Below are positions 20,075 to 29,085 of a stretch of 64,000 nucleotides of DNA, piece by piece. Positions within the stretch are counted from its first letter, which is position 1. Each line of letters begins with the position of its first letter. This stretch comes from JAKLIH01 sp964618955 (GTDB lineage Bacteria; Patescibacteriota; Minisyncoccia; UBA6257; JAKLIH01): the NCBI GenBank assembly GCA_964618955.1, contig CAZUBO010000001.1:6702-70701 (forward strand), written 5' to 3'. A program made the position numbers and the translations under genes. A model generated the notes under the pieces. That model was given only the letters and a program-made list of their open reading frames with translations, did no database searches and was not told the DNA's origin.

Positions 20075-20707
20075 ATGGATAAAAAGATTAATTCTCAATT
20101 AATTCCTATGGTGGTTGAGAAAACACCACAAGGATATGAGAGGGCATATGATATCTATTCTAGATTATTACAGAATAGAATTGTATTCTTGACTGGAGAG
20201 ATTGATGACGAGATGGCTAATACAGTTATTGCTCAATTACTGTTTTTAGCTTACGAAGATCCTAGTAAAGATATCAAGCTATATATCAATTCTCCTGGAG
20301 GTTCGGTAAGCGCAGCGTTAGCAATATATGATACCATGCAATTCATTCAGCCAGATGTTTCGACTATTTGTATTGGCATGGCAGCTTCAGCTGCAGCTTT
20401 GATACTGGCTTGTGGTAAGAAGGGGAAGAGATTCAGCTTACCAAATTCTGAGATTCTATTACATCAAGTTATGAGTGCCGCTGAAGGTCAGGCTACTGAT
20501 ATAGAAATATCAGCAAGACATATTTTAAAGGTTAAAGAAAAAATAAATACTATATTAGCAAAGCATACTAACAAACCTTTTGCTCAGATTGAAAAAGATA
20601 CTGATAGAAACTTTTGAATGTCGAGTAAAGAAGCTTTAGAATACAATGTTGTTGATGAGATTATTGGATCACGAGATATTCCTAAGGAAGTTAAAAAGAA
20701 AAAATAG
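20075..20707 (+). CDS. clpP: ATP-dependent Clp protease proteolytic subunit
   Basis: ClpP is the serine protease barrel that degrades proteins fed by Clp ATPases. The 210-residue protein has the [12 protein letters not shown] start, [19 protein letters not shown], the catalytic Ser in [13 protein letters not shown] and the catalytic His in ILLHQVM. A TGA in [14 protein letters not shown] is read as Trp. It ends in a lysine-rich tail and a strong terminator follows. Confidence 0.96.
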
Positions 20708-20711
20708 AATT

Positions 20712-20744
20712 AAAAACCAGCTTAATTAGGCTGGTTTTTTGTTT
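20712..20744 (+). terminator. Rho-independent terminator after clpP
   Basis: Stem aaaaccagc ... gctggtttt followed by TTTGTTTT. It also stands between convergent genes and may act both ways. Confidence 0.85.
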
Positions 20745-20750
20745 TGATAA

Positions 20751-21422
20751 TTATTGTTTTCTTATTAAAATGAATGGAGTTAGTTCATCATCTTGGCCCA
20801 TAGGATTATCAAGAAGGATTTGTCTTAGGGTTCCGTTAGATAATTTTACATTATTGCTTTTAGCAATAATCTCAGTGTTAATGTTATTTCCATCAATGAT
20901 TATGGTCTTAATGTTTAGTTGCTTTTCAATGTCATTACATAATTGTTCTGGATTCTTGGGTGGTAGAATAGCATATTCGGTGTATGGATACATGGCATCA
21001 GGATTAAAGCCATCAATCTCAGATACTCTATTGCCAGCAATTCTTCAGAAGTAGCCGTGAATATTTAGGAGTTTTAAAATACCTCCAATAATTACCGCTA
21101 ATCACATTCTAAAGGTACCAGCAATATCTATGGCTACTTGCATTTTTTCTGGTAAAGAAAAGCCGATATCATTAGGATATTTTTTTACGAATTTCGTGAT
21201 AAGTTTTGCTAGGAATGTTACTTTTACACTTGAGATGTGCCTGACATTGTTTTGACAAACGGAAACTACCTTTTCGGATATTGCTAAAATATCATTATCT
21301 TGATAAAGAGGTGTAACGTATTGATTGATAATACCTTGAAGATCTTCTTTAAACTCAATCATATGAGTTTTAATTAGAATTCTTTCAAAAGTTTGATCGT
21401 TTATTCTTCTTTGACTGTTCAT
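20751..21422 (-). CDS. CofE-like F420-0:gamma-glutamyl ligase family protein
   Basis: A 223-residue protein resembling the CofE (F420-0:gamma-glutamyl ligase) fold: an early IDLQ-like region, DILAISEKVVSVCQ, and a C-terminal part with IDGNNINTEI and NPMGQDDELTPFIL. F420 itself is not expected in such an organism, so the real substrate is uncertain. Two TGA codons are read as Trp. Its start overlaps the end of the phosphoribosyltransferase-like gene by 22 bases, which implies coupled translation. Confidence 0.6.
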
Positions 21423-22096
21423 TTTGTAGTGTTTACATCAAAATTAAATTTAAATTTGGCTTTCTTTATGGATTGTTTTTGAATTTGATCGTCATTAATA
21501 TATTTGAATTTTTTGCCGTTCAATACTGCTAATTCTTCTTCGGCATTTTCTCAAGGAGCCATAACGCTCTTACCAATACCTAGTTTCTTACATTGCTCGG
21601 GAGAAAGACCATCACAATGATTGGTATATTCGCCATAGAAGATTTTGAGAACATCTTTTTTTACCGAATCTCTATAAGTATAGTCTAAGCAGTCGGCAAC
21701 ATGAATGATTTTGCATTTAGGAAACATCTTCTTCAAGTCTTGTATAGTTTTCATTACAGTATTACCAAAGCATTGATCACCTTCGACAGTTAGGAAAGTA
21801 GGGTGATCATTAGGGAACATATCTTTCTTAGGAGTAAAAAGTATTCTTCTTAATTCAGCTTTGCTATCACCTAAGAAAAAATATTTGTATTGGATTGGTA
21901 GAATTCTTAGGGAATGGAATTTATATGTAAGATAGGTTCCCAAGAAGCCACCGCCTCTAAGAATAGGGACAACAGCATCTATTATTATATTATTCTTTTT
22001 GACATAAGAATTTATTTGCTTGTAGAGTTTTTCCATTGTAGTACAATACTCATTTCAAGTCTTTTTTTCAAGTTCGTCTTTTTTATGTTGAGCCAT
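21401..22096 (-). CDS. Phosphoribosyltransferase-like protein
   Basis: A 231-residue protein with a PRTase-like core: DAVVPILRGGGFLGTYL resembles the flexible-loop region and TVEGDQCFGNTVMKTI the PRPP loop, although the two acidic residues normally there are altered. It may be a purine/pyrimidine PRTase relative or a regulatory PRTase. Three TGA codons are read as Trp. The last 22 bases overlap the CofE-like gene. Confidence 0.6.
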
Positions 22097-22117
22097 GCTA
22101 ATTATTTAATTTATTGA

Positions 22118-23305
22118 TTATAAATCTTCTTTGCGACTACCAAACTTAATCTTATAACTTTTATTCTTATAGCTAACTCCAACTAAGGTATTAAGGAATA
22201 CTGTAATTGTTAGAATAGCTACAAAATATCAAACGCCTTTTATGGTTATATCAGGAATACTCTTGATAGAGAGGTAACCAATAATACTCGAAAGAACACT
22301 AATACTAGTGATTCATCTTAGAGAGTTGACACCATTAGAAGTACTTTGGGATTTGATTTCAATAATATTTTGGATAGCTGAAGATAGATAGTCAGAAGTC
22401 ATATTCCAAATCTCTTTGATGTATGATAGGGAATCAGACAGGACTTCGAATTTGTATTCGAATAATTCAACCATATGACTTTCAATATCTAATTTTTTAG
22501 AGATTGAAGCCCTGGTATTAACGTAAATCCCCATTTGGTTAATACGATTTTTAATCAAATTTATCGAAGTTTGATAGCTATCGAGTCTGCTACGATATTC
22601 ACTAACGTCTTTGCCTTTAATTACTTTTTGTTCTTTGATTCTTGATATTTCTTCCCAAATGGTTCGATGAATATTAAGATATTTTTGAAGTTGATCTTTA
22701 AATTCTCGGAAGAAGATTTGCATTTCAATTAATTCAGTAACAATATTCTGAAAACTATCTTTGGATACTACTATAATGTATTTAGGAGTTTTGTAGACGC
22801 CAACATCTTTTGATTCAAGGTGGCTATAGACTTGACCAAAGATATTTTTATCAATTTTAAAATCTTTTGGGTTTTTGGTTGAGATACCAATGCCAGCTGG
22901 ATAGATTGTTTTAATATTGGCTAGTATTTTTGGAGTAGGAGCTCCTTTGGAGAAGATATAGGCAATAGCTGGGTTTAATATATTATCACAGTAATCTCTT
23001 AATTCTTTTTCGGTTTTCTCAACATCGAAAGATTCTTTTTCAAGAACGTATAAGCCGTCTTCATAATAACGAACTACAATACCAGTACTAGTTATGGCTT
23101 TTATTAATTCCAGACAACCAGCTTCGCGCTTGACGGAAACAAAATCAAAATTCTTTTTGTATTTTGATAATACTTTTTTATCAAGATCTAAGACTGATTT
23201 GCCGGAAGAAAACAAATCATAAATTTCAGTTAAATGAAGTGTGGTTCTTTGATATCAACCACCAATAGTTATTTTGAATTTGATATTAGAATTACTTTTT
23301 TTCAT
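22118..23305 (-). CDS. Unknown protein with C-terminal membrane helices
   Basis: A 395-residue protein that I do not recognise. The N-terminal half is a mixed alpha/beta region with the segment GAPTPKILANIKTIYPAGIGIS; the middle (about 195-310) is strongly helical, probably coiled coil; the C-terminus has two membrane helices (about 325-370) and a basic tail. Three TGA codons are read as Trp. It lies in the same direction as the PRTase-like and CofE-like genes and may belong to their transcription unit. Confidence 0.6.
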
Positions 23306-23364
23306 GCTAATATATTAAAGTTTAATTACTAATACTATACCAGAAAAAATATTAAAGCACAACT

Positions 23365-23396
23365 AAAAACAGCCCTGAATGATTAAGGCTGTTTTT
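23365..23396 (-). terminator. Rho-independent terminator after the MazG-like gene
   Basis: Stem aaaaacagcc ... ggctgttttt with A and T runs on both sides, just after the MazG-like stop. Confidence 0.75.
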
Positions 23397-23402
23397 GGTT
23401 GA

Positions 23403-23732
23403 TTAGCGATTATCACCACTACCATGAATAAGATTGTTTTTTAATCGTTCTTGTAATTTATCAATATTAGTTTGAGCAATATCTTCTAAAGTTAGATGAA
23501 GTTCAGTAGATAGTTGAGCAATATATCAGAGGACATCACCGAGTTCTTTTTTTATTTCGTTGATTCGTTCGGGATCAGCAATACTATTGTTATCACGAAG
23601 AATCTTTTTAATCTTTTCGGCAACTTCGCCAGCTTCGCCACAAAGACCTAGAGTTGGATAAATAAAATTATTACCAACATTAGGGTATAGGGCAGTTTTC
23701 TTTGATTCAATTTGATAGGTATTAAGTTCCAT
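23403..23732 (-). CDS. MazG-like nucleotide pyrophosphohydrolase
   Basis: A 109-residue all-helical MazG-type NTP pyrophosphohydrolase. The metal-binding pattern is clear: GLCGEAGEVAEKIKK and a later KKELGDVLWYIAQL. Such short proteins clean up non-canonical or excess nucleoside triphosphates. A TGA at 23526-23528 is read as Trp in the conserved DVLWY motif. It is 30 bases downstream of mscL. Confidence 0.85.
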
Positions 23733-23762
23733 AAGTTTTATTTAAATTATTTATTAAATTAA

Positions 23763-24065
23763 TTATTCTTTCTTTTTGTCTAATTTGTCCAGGCCAATTC
23801 CTCTAACTCCAAAATATACGACCGAAGCAATAATGATAAAGTCTATTAGAACACTTAGTAAATCGCCGTAAAGAATCTTGGCTGAGCCAATACTGATAAA
23901 GGCAGTTTTGAGACCATCGATTGATCCCAAAAGAGCACCAATTATTGGATTGATAATATCAGTTACTATGGCTGTAACTAATTTTGAGACCGCTCCACCT
24001 AAGATGAAGCCGACGGCAAGGCCAACAACGCCTTGCTCTCTGATAAAATTCAGGAATCCTTTCAT
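23763..24065 (-). CDS. mscL: Large-conductance mechanosensitive channel
   Basis: MscL is a homopentameric membrane channel that opens under high tension to release solutes during osmotic downshock. The 100-residue protein has the N-terminal FLNFIREQGVVGLAVGFILG segment, TM1, a short periplasmic loop and TM2 (LLSVLIDFIIIASVVYFGV), then a charged tail. It is slightly shorter than the usual 120-140 residues. The S51 peptidase gene ends 2 bases upstream. Confidence 0.93.
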   Translation of the reverse strand: MKGFLNFIREQGVVGLAVGFILGGAVSKLVTAIVTDIINPIIGALLGSIDGLKTAFISIGSAKILYGDLLSVLIDFIIIASVVYFGVRGIGLDKLDKKKE

Positions 24066-24066
24066 G

Positions 24067-24816
24067 TTATTTTTTTAAAAGTTTATTAATTGATTGAAAA
24101 GTTTTTGTTTTTTTAATTACTTCTTCATAGAATTTATTATCTTTTCAGTAGACTTTATATACATTAGCAGTTGATTTAGAGGTAATGATTCTATAAGTAT
24201 TATTGATTACTTCTAAAGCACTACAATTATCAAGAGCTAAAGCAATTCCTTTTTCTTTTTTCATCATTGTTTTTAGTTGTGGTTTTCTGTCTTTTTCAAC
24301 ATTATAGTGAGGACAATGAAGAGCATTGATAATGTTTAGACCAGAAATTTTGCAAAGGCTAGCTTTAGAATTAGTGAATTTCTTAGAATCAGAAATACCA
24401 TATCTGAATCAACAAATAGATCCAGCTGATAAGCCAGAGATGATTATACCTTTGTTATACGCTTGGAGTAGAATTTTATCAGCACTGGTCTTCTTTCAAG
24501 TCTTTAACATTAAAGCAGTGTTACCGCCGCCAACATAGATAATATCAGAAGTAAGGATTTTGGTTTTGATTTGTTTTAAAGTTGGTTTTTCTTTTAGAAG
24601 ATAGAGAACATCAACTTTACAATTCAATCTTTTTCCAAAATGCTTTTTTATAGTATCAAAATATAGTTCGGAATCAGAACTAGCGGTTGGGATGAAAAGA
24701 AGTTTGGGATTTGTTTTGTTTGTAAGCTTGATGATTTCTTTATCAATTTTGGTAGTTTCGACTGGATAGCCAGGACGACCAATTTCACCACCACCGATTG
24801 CTATAAGTTTTTTCAT
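24067..24816 (-). CDS. Peptidase S51-family protein (dipeptidase E/cyanophycinase-like)
   Basis: A 249-residue S51 family serine peptidase. The family's N-terminal IAIGGGEIG, IYVGGGNTALML and nucleophile motif SGLSAGSICW are present, followed by a His-containing LHCPHYN stretch. Members cleave Asp-X dipeptides or cyanophycin-derived peptides. Three TGA codons are read as Trp, including the one after the nucleophile elbow. It is followed closely by mscL. Confidence 0.82.
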
Positions 24817-24830
24817 ATTTATATATTACT

Positions 24831-24846
24831 CTACTATATATAGTAT
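24831..24846. promoter_or_regulatory. Near-palindromic CTACTATATATAGTAT upstream of the S51 gene
   Basis: One mismatch from the perfect palindrome CTACTATATATAGTAG found at 51863-51878. Similar cores occur before other genes in this window; it may be an extended -10 region or an operator. Confidence 0.35.
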
Positions 24847-24864
24847 AAAATACCATAGAAGAAT

Positions 24865-24897
24865 TAAAAAAACAATCAAGGGTTTGACTGTTTTTAA
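24865..24897 (-). terminator. Terminator downstream of the GIY-YIG gene
   Basis: aaaacaatca pairs with tgactgtttt (one G-U) with A and T runs on both sides, 16 bases after the GIY-YIG stop. Confidence 0.65.
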
Positions 24898-24912
24898 TAA
24901 TAAGCTTTTAAG

Positions 24913-25545
24913 CTATTTCTTCATAATTTGCTTGAGTTTTTTAAAATCTTCTTCTAAAAGAGGATGTTTGTATAGCTCGTTTACTAGTCATAGACCGCTT
25001 TTTCTAATTTTTTCTTTTGGAGAATATGATCCTAGTCAATGTTTAGAAGGGCCACACTCTTTACAAAGAGATATTGTAGAAATAATCTTAGATTCCAAAG
25101 ACAATCTTTCTTCTTTGTCTTGAACCGGTAAAACAACAAAACTAAAATTGTTTTGAATATATTTGGTAACTTCTTTTTCAATTGCTTTCTGCTTGTTAAA
25201 ATCAATTTTTAATGAATATTTGTTTTTGGCAACTCTAGTAGTTAAGTCCAACTCTCATTGGATAATAAAATCATCATGATTTTTATTAAGCAAAGCTCTG
25301 CCAATATTTTTTCTAAAAATACTACGATCTTTGTTTTCAACTAGAAAATGTTGTTTTAAACGAGATCTTAATTGATTAATTCCAGTATGAGTTCCAATTC
25401 TAACAATTCTATCAGTATTATGAGCTAATTCGCCTTTTTCAAATAAAATATATATACCATTTAATGGTATTTTGTTTTCGTCAAAAGGAAAACGTAAACG
25501 AGGTAAAGTATTGATTCATTTGTGGAATTGAAAGCAATTATTCAT
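24913..25545 (-). CDS. GIY-YIG nuclease domain protein
   Basis: A 210-residue protein with a GIY-YIG-type catalytic layout: NGIYILFEKGE, then RIVRIGTHTG (the YIG counterpart) and LRSRLKQHF. A helical region follows with a CKECGPSKHWLGSYSP segment near residue 165. GIY-YIG enzymes cut DNA in repair, mobility or defence. Its ATG lies inside the last codons of the YaaA-like gene (8-base overlap), so the two are translated together. Four TGA codons are read as Trp. Confidence 0.7.
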
Positions 25546-25957
25546 ATTTAATTTTTTTAGATAATCATTGAAGTTGTTTTCCAATGCTTAAGCCTTGCAT
25601 TGGAATTCTGTAATGACTAATGCGGGAAATAAGAAATTTTCTATAATTATTGCCAGCTAAAAAGATAAATTCATCTTTTTTAATATTAGCTACTTTTTGT
25701 AATTGATTTAATACCATATTAGACCATTCTTGAATTTGACTAGCATTCATTTCATTTAAAGTTTTATTATATGGGACAATATACGTATTTAATCCCAAAA
25801 GGCCATATTTTGCCGAAAGAATAAAAATATTATTGTATTTAATAGATTTGGCATAAGTTAAGCTTTTTTGAAAAAGATTACTACAGTATAGCTGTCTGGC
25901 TATTGATTTAACTGAAAGTTTCTTACTAGAGCAAGCAATTAGAATTATAGTTTTCAT
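25538..25957 (-). CDS. YaaA/DUF6884-like protein
   Basis: A 139-residue protein matching the small YaaA-like DUF6884 pattern: ILIACSSKKL at the N-terminus, then an LYCSNLFQKSL segment, IFILSAKYGLLG, and an IVPYNKTL...M stretch. YaaA proteins are linked to peroxide stress and DNA damage; small DUF6884 members are less understood. It is directly coupled to the GIY-YIG nuclease gene, which hints at a joint DNA-related function. Confidence 0.68.
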
Positions 25958-25966
25958 AATATTAAA

Positions 25967-26446
25967 TTAATTAAGATACCATTTGTTTAAGTGGTATTTA
26001 TCTTGATTTTTAATAATTTGTATTTGTTTTTGAATTTCTAAAACATCGCCTTCATTCAATGGTTCGAATTTATCATAAAAATCAGTTGATCTATCTGGTA
26101 AATAAACAGATTCTGGAAAAGGTTGATATTTTGCATCTTTAGCCCTGCCATAAATATGAATATGAAAAAATGGTTGTTTGCCAGTTTTAAAAGCCCAGGT
26201 ACCCATATCTTGATAATTTATTTTTACCACATTAATGTCTCTGTTATTCATGGCTATCTCCATGGCTTCACCTACTATCATTGTTAGTCTTATAAATTCT
26301 ATAGCTACTTCTGGGGATGCTTTAGTCCGATCAGTAATAGATTCATCTTTTATCTTTATACGAATATGGCCACCATCAGTGCGGGTGACATGAGGTGTTT
26401 CAAAAGCTTCGACAATAAAATTGTTTGTTTCATAAATTAAAGACAT
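25967..26446 (-). CDS. HIT-like family protein
   Basis: A 159-residue protein with a histidine-triad-like motif FFHIHIYGRA at about residues 92-101. HIT proteins are nucleotide hydrolases or transferases acting on dinucleotide polyphosphates or AMP-lysine-type substrates. The rest of the protein is longer and less typical than a minimal HIT domain, so the activity is not certain. No internal TGA is present. Confidence 0.68.
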   Translation of the reverse strand: MSLIYETNNFIVEAFETPHVTRTDGGHIRIKIKDESITDRTKASPEVAIEFIRLTMIVGEAMEIAMNNRDINVVKINYQDMGTWAFKTGKQPFFHIHIYGRAKDAKYQPFPESVYLPDRSTDFYDKFEPLNEGDVLEIQKQIQIIKNQDKYHLNKWYLN

Positions 26447-26469
26447 GTTGTTTAATTTAATTTATTAAA

Positions 26470-26934
26470 TTATTCAATTCCAAATTGAACCACTAAGGGA
26501 ATACTTGAAAAATACGACATGACATCAAAATTAGAATCTTTTAATTCAATCATTTCAAAATTTACACGTTCAATGAGTTTGAAATGTTCATTGCTATTTA
26601 AATATTTTTCTTTAAAAGAATTATAGTTGGTTAAAGTAAAATCAACATCTCCTCGTTGAGAATGAGTTGAATAAGGTTTACGTATTTTCATCAGCCAAAG
26701 TGACCCGATAATAGTTTCGATTGGCTTATTGAATTTATAAAGAGGGCCAGTGGGAGTATCTTCTATAATAGACCCCACAATAGACGCCTCTTGATTAAAA
26801 GTTTTGTATTCATCTTCGTTTTGACAAAATATTGCTGAATAATTTATTTTAACCACTTCGTCTGGTAAATAGATTTTATTGAGTTCCAAGGTCTTTAAGA
26901 TAAGGTAATCCAAAATCTCATTAATTGTTTGCAT
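26470..26934 (-). CDS. Unknown 154-residue protein
   Basis: A soluble alpha/beta protein without signal or membrane helix. I do not recognise a family. Visible features are an N-terminal helix, a central IIGSLWLMKIRKPYSTHSQRG segment rich in basic residues, and an acidic C-terminal half. It lies at the head of the leftward run of HIT, YaaA-like and GIY-YIG genes, so it may be co-transcribed with them. Confidence 0.5.
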   Translation of the reverse strand: MQTINEILDYLILKTLELNKIYLPDEVVKINYSAIFCQNEDEYKTFNQEASIVGSIIEDTPTGPLYKFNKPIETIIGSLWLMKIRKPYSTHSQRGDVDFTLTNYNSFKEKYLNSNEHFKLIERVNFEMIELKDSNFDVMSYFSSIPLVVQFGIE

Positions 26935-27057
26935 GGTTATATCTTAATGATATTATCTATATATTATAAAATACCATAGAAAAATTAAAAAAACAATCAA
27001 CCCGATTTAATTCATATTTTTAGAATAACAGTTACATATCTTTAGCTATGTTTAAAA

Positions 27058-27180
27058 TTATCTTTCTCCCGATTGTTTAATGGTGATATCACCGAAAGAT
27101 AAAATACCAATTTCTCACATTAAAGCAATGATAATAATAGGAAATATTGTAGTAAAAGCCATAAAAGTAAAAGTGGTCAT
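27058..27180 (-). CDS. Possible 40-residue membrane peptide
   Basis: A short frame (MTTFTFMAFTTIFPIIIIALMW...) with one hydrophobic helix and one TGA read as Trp. No ribosome site is evident. A 15-bp inverted repeat lies just upstream, so it may be a real small gene diverging from the ATPase, but chance is not excluded. The rest of 26935-27327 holds only AT-rich spacer, the hairpin and a promoter. Confidence 0.3.
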
Positions 27181-27188
27181 TAATTACG

Positions 27189-27223
27189 TCATAATGAGCA
27201 AAAAAGGTACTTTTTGCTCATTA
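27189..27223. repeat. 15-bp inverted repeat in the divergent spacer
   Basis: CATAATGAGCAAAAA and its exact complement flank a short loop. It lies between the small membrane frame and the DUF4143-type ATPase; with no T-run in either direction it looks like an operator or RNA hairpin rather than a terminator. Confidence 0.6.
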
Positions 27224-27255
27224 TGAGGAATTTACTGCGCAAAAAAGGCAATTTA

Positions 27256-27284
27256 TTGACAAATTCTTGCAAATATGCTAATAT
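27256..27284 (+). promoter_or_regulatory. Sigma70-type promoter of the DUF4143-type ATPase
   Basis: TTGACA (27256-27261), 17-base spacer, TAATAT (27279-27284), 44 bases before the ATG. Confidence 0.7.
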
Positions 27285-27327
27285 TAACACAAGGATTGAG
27301 TATAAAAACTATTAAATAAACATAAAT

Positions 27328-28605
27328 ATGGCTAATCCAGTCGTGGTTAATTCGTTAAAAAAGCAAAGACAAGAGCGAGACTTGTTTTTGCAAGGTCAAT
27401 ATATTATTAGGGAAAAAAGTAAAAATCCAAAAAATTATTTAGGTAATGATTTGATAAAAGTTATTACAGGACCAAGACGCAGTGGAAAATCTACTTTTGC
27501 CCTTTTACTATTAAAAAAGGAGGATTACGCTTATGTTAATCTAGAAGATAATAGTTTGATGAGCCTCATACAAGATAATGACGATGAATTAATGAATGCT
27601 TTAGAAGAAGTATATGGTAAATTCACATATATTCTCATTGATGAAATACAAAATCTTAATGCCTGAGAAATGTTTTTAAATAAGCTACATCGACGAGGCT
27701 ATAATGTATTTGTTACAGGTTCCAATGGTAAATTACTTAGTGGTGAATTAACTACTTCTTTAACTGGCAGACATATAACCATAGATATTTTTCCTCTTAG
27801 TTTCCAGGAAGTTATGAACTATCTTTATCCAGAATCTAAACCACCTGACAGTACTATATCAGCAGAATTAAGAAAATATTTGATCAGTGGTGGTTTTCCA
27901 GAAATTATAACCAAACAATTTGATGTTAATAATTATTTAGGGAATTTAATAAACTCAACAATCTATAAAGATGTTGTGACTAGAAATAAAATAAGAATGG
28001 CCCCTAAAGTAGAGAAATTAGCTAATTATTTAATAGCTAATTGTACTAGAGAGTTTAGTTATCGTAACATCGCTAAAATGCTAGAAGTAAAAAGTGACAA
28101 CACCGTCAATAAATATATAGAATATTTGGAACAAACTTTTTTGTTTTTTCAATTAAACAGGTACTCTTTTAAATTCAAGGAACAAGTAAATTCTAATAAA
28201 AAAATATATGTTGTAGACAATGGTATTTTAAGTTCTCAGAATCGTTTTAATTCTTCTAGTGAAGGCAACTATCTTGAGAATATGATCTTTGTAGAATTAT
28301 TGAGAAGAAAATACAGACCGAATATTGATTTGTTTTATTACAAAACAAGAAATGATAAAGAGGTAGACTTTATATTAAAAGATTGACAAAAAACAAAAGA
28401 ATTAATACAAGTGTCATATGATATTCATGATCCCAAAACAGAGAAAAGAGAAGTTTCTGCTCTTTTAGAAGCAAGCGAAGAATTAAAATGTGATAATTTA
28501 ACTATAATCAATTGGGATATAGAAAAGGATGAAATTAAAAATGGGAAAACAATTAAATATATACCCGCTTGAAAATGATTACTTTCTGAAGAAAAGTCTA
28601 AATAA
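27328..28605 (+). CDS. AAA ATPase with DUF4143-type C-terminal domain
   Basis: A 425-residue protein of the common AAA_14/DUF4143 class. Walker A is TGPRRSGKST (about residue 48), Walker B is YILIDEIQNL, and the sensor is FVTGSNGKLLSGE. The C-terminal DUF4143 part ends with a PD-(D/E)XK-like strand region (NLFYYKTRNDKEVDFIL). The cellular role of these ATPases is poorly known. Four TGA codons are read as Trp. It is the last chromosomal gene before the integrated element. Confidence 0.85.
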
Positions 28606-28670
28606 ATTGCGAATTAAATAATATCCACAACAAGTAAGTAATTAGTTAAGAAGCTGAAATTTAGTTATTA

Positions 28671-28700
28671 AAAAAAACAATCAATGGTTTGATTGTTTTT
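28671..28700 (-). terminator. Original terminator of tRNA-Ser, now separated by the element
   Basis: aaaacaatca / tgattgtttt stem with A and T runs on both sides. On the minus strand it starts a few bases after the CCA that completes tRNA-Ser(GCU) once the element is removed. It may also terminate the ATPase gene on the plus strand. Confidence 0.75.
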
Positions 28701-28706
28701 CAACTG

Positions 28707-29010
28707 GCGGTACCTCCTGGTTAAGATTAGAACCTTTTTTGAAGAAAATCCAGATTGGGTAATTTAACCCCACCCCAGCATTTCCGCTCAACAAGAACTG
28801 TTGAGAAAGACAAAACAATTTTCTTTTCATTCTTTGAATTTCGCGCGCAACCCCTTTTTCTTTAAAAAGGTAGGAAAATTGTTTTGTCTTAAAGTCTTTT
28901 TAACAAAGACTGCGGAAATGCTTCCCACCCTAGTCCGCCTTCGGCGGACGATGAATTGGTAAAAATTCCTTCTTTCCAGCCCCCTTCGTTTTTGAGGGGT
29001 TAGGAGGGTT
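28707..29010. repeat. 304-bp inverted repeat IR1, left copy (attL side)
   Basis: The reverse complement of this segment appears at 34534-34837 with equal length and no difference that I could see. It starts at the attachment core. The first 57 bases after the core would encode a recombinase tail ending in TAA at 28765-28767. The rest is non-coding with nested pairings: agcatttccgc/gcggaaatgct, a 17-bp gacaaaac-type stem, small hairpins tcaaca/tgttga and agtcttt/aaagact, and gtccgcc/ggcggac. A short open frame across it looks spurious. Confidence 0.88.
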
Positions 29011-29085
29011 TTACTCACAAATTTCAAGGTTTCCATCGTCCTATTGAATTGAACTGAATTTTTAAATTGTTTTTATTCAGTTATT

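Noticed and set aside
28827..29036. A 69-codon open frame across the 304-bp repeat
   Set aside because: It runs through hairpin sequence, is rich in Arg/Lys without a domain, has no ribosome site, and extends beyond the repeat edge, so it is incidental.
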